In this document: one piece after another, positions 1 through 3,438 of the stretch | Layout of the letters: every line of letters begins with the position of its first letter | Numbering within the stretch: the first letter of the stretch is position 1 | NCBI GenBank assembly: GCA_031260385.1 | Contig: JAIRKB010000224.1 | Coordinates: forward strand, 1 to 6,109 | DNA: 6,109 nt | DNA from: Propionibacteriaceae bacterium | GTDB taxonomy: Bacteria > Actinomycetota > Actinomycetes > Propionibacteriales > Propionibacteriaceae | Reading direction: 5' to 3' | The notes under the pieces: model-generated | Databases searched by the model: none | Seen by the model: only the letters and a program-made list of their open reading frames with translations | What the model was told of the DNA's origin: nothing | Translations under genes and position numbers: made by a program

Positions 1-640
1 GTGTCTGACCGGTCAACAGTTCATAGAGTAGGCAGCCAGTCCCATAGACATCACTGCGCTGATCAGCCTTCTCCCCGCGGGCTTGTTCCGGCGAGAGATA
101 CTGCGGCGAGCCGATCATCGAAGCCGTACGGGTTAGCGAGTCCGCCGCTTCGAGGCGGGCAATACCGAAATCCATCACCTTGATTTCACCGAAGTCGGTC
201 ACCATGATGTTGGCCGGTTTGATATCGCGGTGGATGATGCCGCGGGCATGAGAATAGTCGAGAGCGCTCAGCACTCGCTCGACGATCGTCAGGGCCTCAG
301 CGGGCTCAAACCTCCCGTTGCGATGGAGAACATCGCGCAGAGTCTGACCGTTGACCAGTTCCATAACAATGTAGGGAATCATCAGCGAACTAGCCTGGTC
401 TGGCCACTCTCCAGTGTCGTACACCGCGACAATATTGGCATGGCTCAATCTGCCAGCAGCGCGGCCCTCCCTCGTGAACCGTTCGCGGGAGGTTGCGCTC
501 TCCACCATCGCCACATCCAGGAACTTGACGGCCACCTCCCGCTCCAGACGGAGGTCGATAGCCCGGTAAACCTCGCCCATGCCACCGCGACCGAGGCGCT
601 CCCCCAACTGGTAGCGGTCATTAATCAAGCCACTAGGCAT
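1..640 (-). CDS. PknB-type serine/threonine protein kinase, N-terminal part (runs off left edge)
   Basis: Eukaryotic-like (Hanks-type) kinase that transfers phosphate from ATP to Ser/Thr of target proteins. The visible 213 residues hold most of the kinase domain: glycine-rich loop GRGGMGEVY (17-25), ATP-anchoring Lys39 in VAVKF, probable helix-C Glu58, catalytic loop HRDIKPAN (137-144, Asp139), Mg-binding DFG (157-159), activation-loop Thr170 and Thr172 at the places where PknB relatives autophosphorylate, then SPE (183-185) and DQRSDVYGTG. All key residues are present, so it should be active. The ATG at 640 is the first start after an in-frame stop (TGA just upstream), preceded by a weak GGGGTGAG ribosome site (650-643). 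The rest of the kinase domain and any membrane segment or PASTA repeats lie outside the window, so receptor versus soluble form is undecided. It is transcribed divergently from the trp genes and no functional link is visible. Confidence 0.96.
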   Translation of the reverse strand, partial: MPSGLINDRYQLGERLGRGGMGEVYRAIDLRLEREVAVKFLDVAMVESATSRERFTREGRAAGRLSHANIVAVYDTGEWPDQASSLMIPYIVMELVNGQTLRDVLHRNGRFEPAEALTIVERVLSALDYSHARGIIHRDIKPANIMVTDFGEIKVMDFGIARLEAADSLTRTASMIGSPQYLSPEQARGEKADQRSDVYGTGCLLYELLTGQT

Positions 641-653
641 TACTCACCCCGAT

Positions 654-669
654 ATCTCAATCGTGAGAT
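654..669. repeat. 16-bp palindrome upstream of the kinase start
   Basis: Perfect inverted repeat ATCTCA-ATCG-TGAGAT, fully two-fold symmetric except for the spacer, which is not self-complementary as ATCG. It lies 13 bases upstream of the kinase start codon, next to its ribosome site. It could be a repressor operator or a small hairpin in the kinase 5' leader. No known operator is recognised. Confidence 0.4.
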
Positions 670-774
670 CGGCGGAGAATGCCACCAAGCTAACCATGAG
701 AAAGACGTATCGACACCGACGCGAACCCCCATTTTCCATGGGCCAATCCTAACACTGCGGACTAGCGGACGAAG

Positions 775-806
775 TTGACAAGGTGATAGTTGATACGTGC
801 TATAGT
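775..806 (+). promoter_or_regulatory. Probable trp promoter (-35 TTGACA, extended -10 TGCTATAGT)
   Basis: A perfect -35 hexamer TTGACA (775-780) is followed by TATAGT (801-806), five of six matches to the -10 consensus, with the TG dinucleotide of an extended -10 at 798-799. The spacer is 20 bp, longer than the ideal 17, and the extended -10 may compensate. Counting seven bases on from the last -10 base puts the transcription start at A813, the first base of the leader-peptide ATG. No trp operator-like palindrome overlaps it, so control probably falls to the attenuator downstream. Confidence 0.7.
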
Positions 807-812
807 TGCGCC

Positions 813-845
813 ATGCATAGCATTCGTAACTGGTGGCCCGCCTGA
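813..845 (+). CDS. trpL: Trp leader peptide, 10 residues with tandem Trp codons
   Basis: The ORF reads MHSIRNWWPA and stop. Adjacent Trp codons at 831-836 (residues 7 and 8) act as the sensor: when charged tRNA-Trp is scarce the ribosome stalls there and covers the first pairing segment of the attenuator. The HSxxNWW pattern resembles actinobacterial Trp leader peptides as I remember them. There is no Shine-Dalgarno sequence upstream, and the predicted transcription start coincides with the ATG, which fits leaderless initiation. The peptide itself is not expected to have another function. It is too short for ordinary gene finders, but its position against the three hairpins and terminator makes the call strong. 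Confidence 0.93.
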   Translation: MHSIRNWWPA

Positions 846-899
846 TAGGCGGTTACTGTCGTACGATCAAACGACCGCCTAGCAGGGCGGTCTTTTTTT
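838..899 (+). promoter_or_regulatory. Trp attenuator: pause, antiterminator and terminator hairpins
   Basis: Four segments give three mutually exclusive stems. 1:2 pairs CCGCCT (838-843) with AGGCGG (847-852), loop GAT; it can be extended by GTAA (826-829) with TTAC (853-856), which leaves the Trp codons in a bulge. 2:3 is the antiterminator, TAGGCGGT (846-853) with ACCGCCTA (874-881), eight perfect pairs. 3:4 is the terminator, GACCGCC (873-879) with GGCGGTC (886-892). Segment 1 begins two bases after the second Trp codon, so a ribosome stalled on Trp masks it, frees segment 2 and allows antitermination. A ribosome that reaches the stop codon at 843-845 blocks segments 1 and 2, so the terminator forms. 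This is classical ribosome-mediated attenuation acting on trpDCF. Confidence 0.93.
873..899 (+). terminator. Intrinsic terminator of the trp attenuator
   Basis: A seven-pair GC-rich stem (GACCGCC with GGCGGTC), a six-base loop TAGCAG and a run of seven T (893-899) make a canonical rho-independent terminator. It stands between the leader peptide and trpD, so it is a conditional terminator, not an operon end. Its left arm is shared with the antiterminator. Confidence 0.95.
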
Positions 900-924
900 A
901 TGCCGTGCTCTAGGCGATCTGAAC

Positions 925-930
925 AAAGGA
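925..930 (+). promoter_or_regulatory. Ribosome binding site of trpD
   Basis: AAAGGA lies five bases before ATG 936. It decides the start: the upstream in-frame ATG at 900 overlaps the end of the attenuator T-run, has no ribosome site, and would add 12 residues unlike any TrpD N-terminus. Confidence 0.75.
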
Positions 931-935
931 TAATC

Positions 936-1967
936 ATGTATAAAGAGATTCTGACCAAGATCACCAACCATCAGGAGTTGACCCAAGATGAGGTCTCGGC
1001 GCTGATCGCGGCGATCAATGACGGCTCCGTTTCCGACATCCAGATCAGCGGCTTCCAAGTGGCCTTGCTGATGAAGGGGGCGACGCTCGCGGAGATCGCC
1101 TACATTGCCAAGGCGATGCGCGATAATTGCGTCCCGCTGCCCGTCAAGATTGACGAAGAGATGATGGACACTTGCGGTACGGGAGGTGGCCTGTCGACCT
1201 TCAATATCTCCACCGCCACCGCCCTGGTGGCCGCCGCCGCCGGGATCCCGATCGCCAAACATGGCTCGCGCTCGATCGCCTCCCTCTCGGGTAGCGCCGA
1301 TGTGCTGGAGGCCTTGGGGATCCAGATCAACCTGACCCCCGCTCAAGCTGGGCGCCTCATCGAGCAGATCGGCATCGCCTTCCTCTACGCCCCACTCTTC
1401 CACCCGGTTATGGGCAAGGTTCTGCCTCCGGAACAGGAACTCGGCATCAAAACGATCTTCTATTCGATCATCGGGCCGTTGATCAACCCGGCGTTCGCCC
1501 CCCGCCACCTGCTCGGCGTCTACAAGCCGGATCTACTAGACACCGTCACCTATGTTGCCAAGGAGCTCGGCTACACCAATGCGATGTTCGTCCACGGGCT
1601 CGATGGGCTCGACGAGATATCGATGCTTGGTCCGACCCGGATCAACCATCTAAAAGACGGTCAGGTGACCAGTTTCGAGATCACCCCGGAAGAGTTTGGG
1701 CTTGACCGCTGTCAGTTGGACGACATCAAGACTGGCACCCCGGATGCCAATGCCGAGACGATTACCGGCGTGCTTTCGTCTACGATCCACGGGCCTCGGC
1801 GTGATGCGATCCTGCTCAACTCAGCTGGCGCCCTGGTGGTTGGTGGTAAGGCCGAAGGCTTTAGCGACGGATTGCGTCTGGCGGAGCAGTTGATCGATTC
1901 TGGCGCGGCCCTCGACAAGATGGCGCAACTACGTGAGATGTCGCATCGGGTTAGCGAGGAGCCGTGA
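936..1967 (+). CDS. trpD: Anthranilate phosphoribosyltransferase, divergent type
   Basis: Transfers the phosphoribosyl group of PRPP to anthranilate, the second step of tryptophan synthesis from chorismate, in the cytoplasm. It has 343 residues, the normal family length. Motifs in order: an N-terminal helical region, PRPP loop GTGGG (81-85), TFNIST (88-93), KHGSRS (108-113), GSADVLEALG (119-128), TIFYSIIGPLINPA (173-186), HGLDGLDEIS (220-229, with the metal-binding Asp-Glu pair 226-227) and PEEFGL (251-256). Several positions differ from the usual enzyme: GTGGD is GTGGG, KHGNR is KHGSR, the Arg of V-R-(R/K)-E-L-G is Glu166 in PEQELG, and TIFN is TIFY. Some of these residues contact PRPP or anthranilate in studied TrpDs. 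Overall similarity and its place with trpC and trpF keep the assignment firm, while exact substrate preference is less certain. It is first in the operon behind the attenuator, and its stop overlaps the trpC start by four bases (GTGA). Confidence 0.93.
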   Translation: MYKEILTKITNHQELTQDEVSALIAAINDGSVSDIQISGFQVALLMKGATLAEIAYIAKAMRDNCVPLPVKIDEEMMDTCGTGGGLSTFNISTATALVAAAAGIPIAKHGSRSIASLSGSADVLEALGIQINLTPAQAGRLIEQIGIAFLYAPLFHPVMGKVLPPEQELGIKTIFYSIIGPLINPAFAPRHLLGVYKPDLLDTVTYVAKELGYTNAMFVHGLDGLDEISMLGPTRINHLKDGQVTSFEITPEEFGLDRCQLDDIKTGTPDANAETITGVLSSTIHGPRRDAILLNSAGALVVGGKAEGFSDGLRLAEQLIDSGAALDKMAQLREMSHRVSEEP

Positions 1968-2668
1968 AAGGTTTTTCGCAGGCCATCCGGGCCGAGAATG
2001 AGCGCGGCTGGGTGGGAGTGATCCCCGACATCAAGTGTTGCTCGCCGAAGGAGGGTGACCTCCTTCGGGGGCGCGACCCGGTGGCGGTGGCCGTTGGCCT
2101 AGTCGACGCCGGGGCGCCGGTGCTCTCTGTCGTCACGGAACCGGAACGCTTTGGTGGGTCAAGCGACCTCTTGCAGGCGATCGCCCAAGCAACGAAGGTG
2201 CCGATCCTACGCAAGGACTTCTTCACGGAAGTTGGGCAGATTGACCTAAGCGCTGAACTCGGCGCGACAGCGGTTCTCCTGATCTGCGCCACCCTCAGTG
2301 AATCCCAGTTGACAAGGTTGTACGATTACACACTCGCCGTTGGGTTGGAACCCCTTGTCGAAGTTCACACCGCTGCTGAGCTGGCTTTTGCCCGTCAGAT
2401 CGGTGCTCAGTTGATCGGCATCAACAACCGGAATATCTTGGTTGGCGAGACCGACGAGGGGGGCCCGGGTCATACCCTCGATCTGCTGAAGGCCGCGCCG
2501 GTCGATGCCTTAGTCATCTCGGAGTCCGCTATTGCCTCTCGCGGCGACGTTGAACCGCTCGCCGAGGCCGGTGTGAACGCTGTTCTCGTGGGTACATCCC
2601 TGTGGCAAGCCCCCAATATGGCCGCGAGACTCAATGAGTTGCGGGTCGAACGGCGGCGATGGCCGTGA
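1964..2668 (+). CDS. trpC: Indole-3-glycerol phosphate synthase, short divergent type
   Basis: Converts CdRP to indole-3-glycerol phosphate with loss of CO2 and water; a cytoplasmic TIM barrel. Catalytic and binding residues are recognisable: Lys24 in DIKCCSP, Lys84 in LRKDFF, Glu133 in LVEVH, Asn154 in GINNRN, and Glu187-Ser188 in ISESAI. The usual catalytic Glu of the (A)EIK motif is Asp22 here. The protein has 234 residues, against about 250-270 for typical TrpC. It lacks most of the N-terminal extension that caps the active site and starts almost directly at the first barrel helix. There is a Gly-rich insertion, GETDEGGPG (161-169), after the INNRN strand. GTG is chosen because it gives a four-base overlap with trpD (translational coupling); GAGGAG (1956-1961) is only two bases away, an unusually tight ribosome site. 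The 3' end overlaps trpF. Confidence 0.93.
   Translation: MKGFSQAIRAENERGWVGVIPDIKCCSPKEGDLLRGRDPVAVAVGLVDAGAPVLSVVTEPERFGGSSDLLQAIAQATKVPILRKDFFTEVGQIDLSAELGATAVLLICATLSESQLTRLYDYTLAVGLEPLVEVHTAAELAFARQIGAQLIGINNRNILVGETDEGGPGHTLDLLKAAPVDALVISESAIASRGDVEPLAEAGVNAVLVGTSLWQAPNMAARLNELRVERRRWP
2045..2068 (+). other. Perfect 10-bp hairpin with GNRA tetraloop inside trpC
   Basis: CCGAAGGAGG (2045-2054) pairs without mismatch with CCTCCTTCGG (2059-2068); the loop GTGA fits the GNRA rule. The left arm contains a full Shine-Dalgarno consensus AGGAGG (2049-2054), and the right arm with one loop base reads ACCTCCTT (2058-2065), the anti-Shine-Dalgarno core of 16S rRNA. It covers codons for SPKEGDLLR, about 80 bases into trpC. 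No T-run follows, so it is not an intrinsic terminator. A role in translation of trpC or in mRNA stability is possible but unproven. Confidence 0.6.
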
Positions 2669-3318
2669 CGGTGGTGAAGATCTGTGGTTTGGCGCGAGCC
2701 GAAGACGTCGCTTTCTGCGCCCAGGCGGGGGCGAACCTCCTCGGCTTCGTCGTCAACTACCCTCACCCCGTCCCGTGGAATATCACCCCCGAACTAGCGA
2801 CCACCCTAATCGCTGCCGCCCCCGCTAACGTACCCACCTGCATCGTCACCGGCGGCCCGGTCGCGGCCATCGAAGCCCTAGCCTTGACCACCGGCGCTAA
2901 CTATGTCCAACTCCACAACGCCGAAACCGTCGACACCACCGCCGCTGTCGTCCGCGCTCTCGCCCCCCACAACATCGGCGTGATCAAAGCGATCTTCCCC
3001 ACCACCCCAGAACCGGAGGCGACCGCCCACGCCCTGGAAACCGTCGGTGTCACCGCCCTACTTAGCGACCCCCGGACCCCCAATAACGCCACCGCCTCCG
3101 GCCCCGCCGATCTCGATCTCTACGAACGCCTCCAGGCCAGCGTCAGCTGCCCGGTTATTTTGGCCGGTGGCATCACCCCGGCGAACCTCGCCACCCTGAT
3201 CGCCCGCCACTCCCCTAGCCATATCGACATCATGACCGGTGTCGAAACCCGCCCCGGGGTCAAAGATCCCGCGAAGGTGACCGCCCTCTTTGAGGTCTTG
3301 GCCCAGGTGACCAGCTAA
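2659..3318 (+). CDS. trpF: Phosphoribosylanthranilate isomerase, divergent type
   Basis: Amadori rearrangement of phosphoribosylanthranilate to CdRP, the step between TrpD and TrpC. It has 219 residues, normal for this TIM-barrel family. KICG (7-10) carries the catalytic Cys9; VQLH (83-86), LAGGI (168-172) and GVETRPGVKDPAK (194-206) are family signatures. The usual SPR motif, whose Arg contacts substrate, is replaced by a Pro-rich stretch VNYPHPVPW (32-40). The loop with the catalytic Asp and GGTG reads LLSDPRTPNN followed by ATASG, so Asp137 is the likely acid but the GGTG is absent. ATG 2659 overlaps trpC by 10 bases. GTG 2665, two codons in, would give a GTGA overlap exactly like the trpD-trpC junction and is an alternative start. 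Codon use shifts to strongly C-ending, unlike trpC. No terminator follows the stop. Confidence 0.92.
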   Translation: MAVTVVKICGLARAEDVAFCAQAGANLLGFVVNYPHPVPWNITPELATTLIAAAPANVPTCIVTGGPVAAIEALALTTGANYVQLHNAETVDTTAAVVRALAPHNIGVIKAIFPTTPEPEATAHALETVGVTALLSDPRTPNNATASGPADLDLYERLQASVSCPVILAGGITPANLATLIARHSPSHIDIMTGVETRPGVKDPAKVTALFEVLAQVTS

Positions 3319-3372
3319 GTCGTTCCACGCCACCAATAGTCAGTATCAACTTTACAATAGGCAACGTTTTGC

Positions 3373-3410
3373 GGTTCACCTGGTTCAATCTGGAATGGCT
3401 GGCATGAACC
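3373..3410. repeat. GGTTCA half-sites upstream of the tricorn gene
   Basis: GGTTCA occurs at 3373-3378 and 3382-3387 as direct repeats with a 9-bp period, and inverted as TGAACC at 3405-3410. The inverted copy falls where the -35 element of the predicted promoter would be. The pattern suggests a protein-binding site, but the half-sites are short and no known regulator is recognised. The whole gap 3319-3438 shows no intrinsic terminator for the trp operon. Confidence 0.3.
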
Positions 3411-3426
3411 TGCTGGCCAAATCGGC

Positions 3427-3432
3427 TAGCCT
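3427..3432 (+). promoter_or_regulatory. Possible -10 box for a leaderless tricorn transcript
   Basis: TAGCCT fits the TAnnnT pattern of actinobacterial -10 boxes and ends so that the transcription start would be A3439, the ATG itself. No good -35 hexamer is seen at the matching distance. The same -10-to-ATG geometry is seen for the trp leader peptide. Confidence 0.4.
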
Positions 3433-3438
3433 GTGAAG

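Noticed and set aside
728..742. Short hairpin CCCAT-TTTCC-ATGGG in the divergent region
   Set aside because: Only five pairs with no T-run and no link to a start codon; compatible with chance.
746..751. TAGGAT on the minus strand as a kinase -10 box
   Set aside because: A TG precedes it as in an extended -10, but no -35 is found and it lies over 100 bases from the start; too weak to list as a promoter.
230..778. Plus-strand open frame of 182 codons
   Set aside because: It is antisense to the kinase, whose conserved motifs are unmistakable on the minus strand; the plus-strand translation shows no family features and no ribosome site.
900..935. Upstream ATG start for trpD at 900
   Set aside because: It sits on the end of the terminator T-run without a ribosome site; ATG 936 has AAAGGA at proper spacing.
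813..935. T-box, TRAP-type or TrpR-operator control of the trp genes
   Set aside because: No T-box specifier/antiterminator layout, no run of GAG/TAG triplets and no trp operator palindrome are seen; the Trp-codon leader explains the structure fully.
879..1508. Minus-strand open frame of 209 codons
   Set aside because: It is a shadow of trpD caused by GC-rich codons, with no recognisable domain, and it would end inside the attenuator terminator.
1596..1612. Direct repeat GGGCTCGA twice, 9 bp apart, in trpD
   Set aside because: It encodes the conserved GLDGLD motif of TrpD, so protein constraint explains it.
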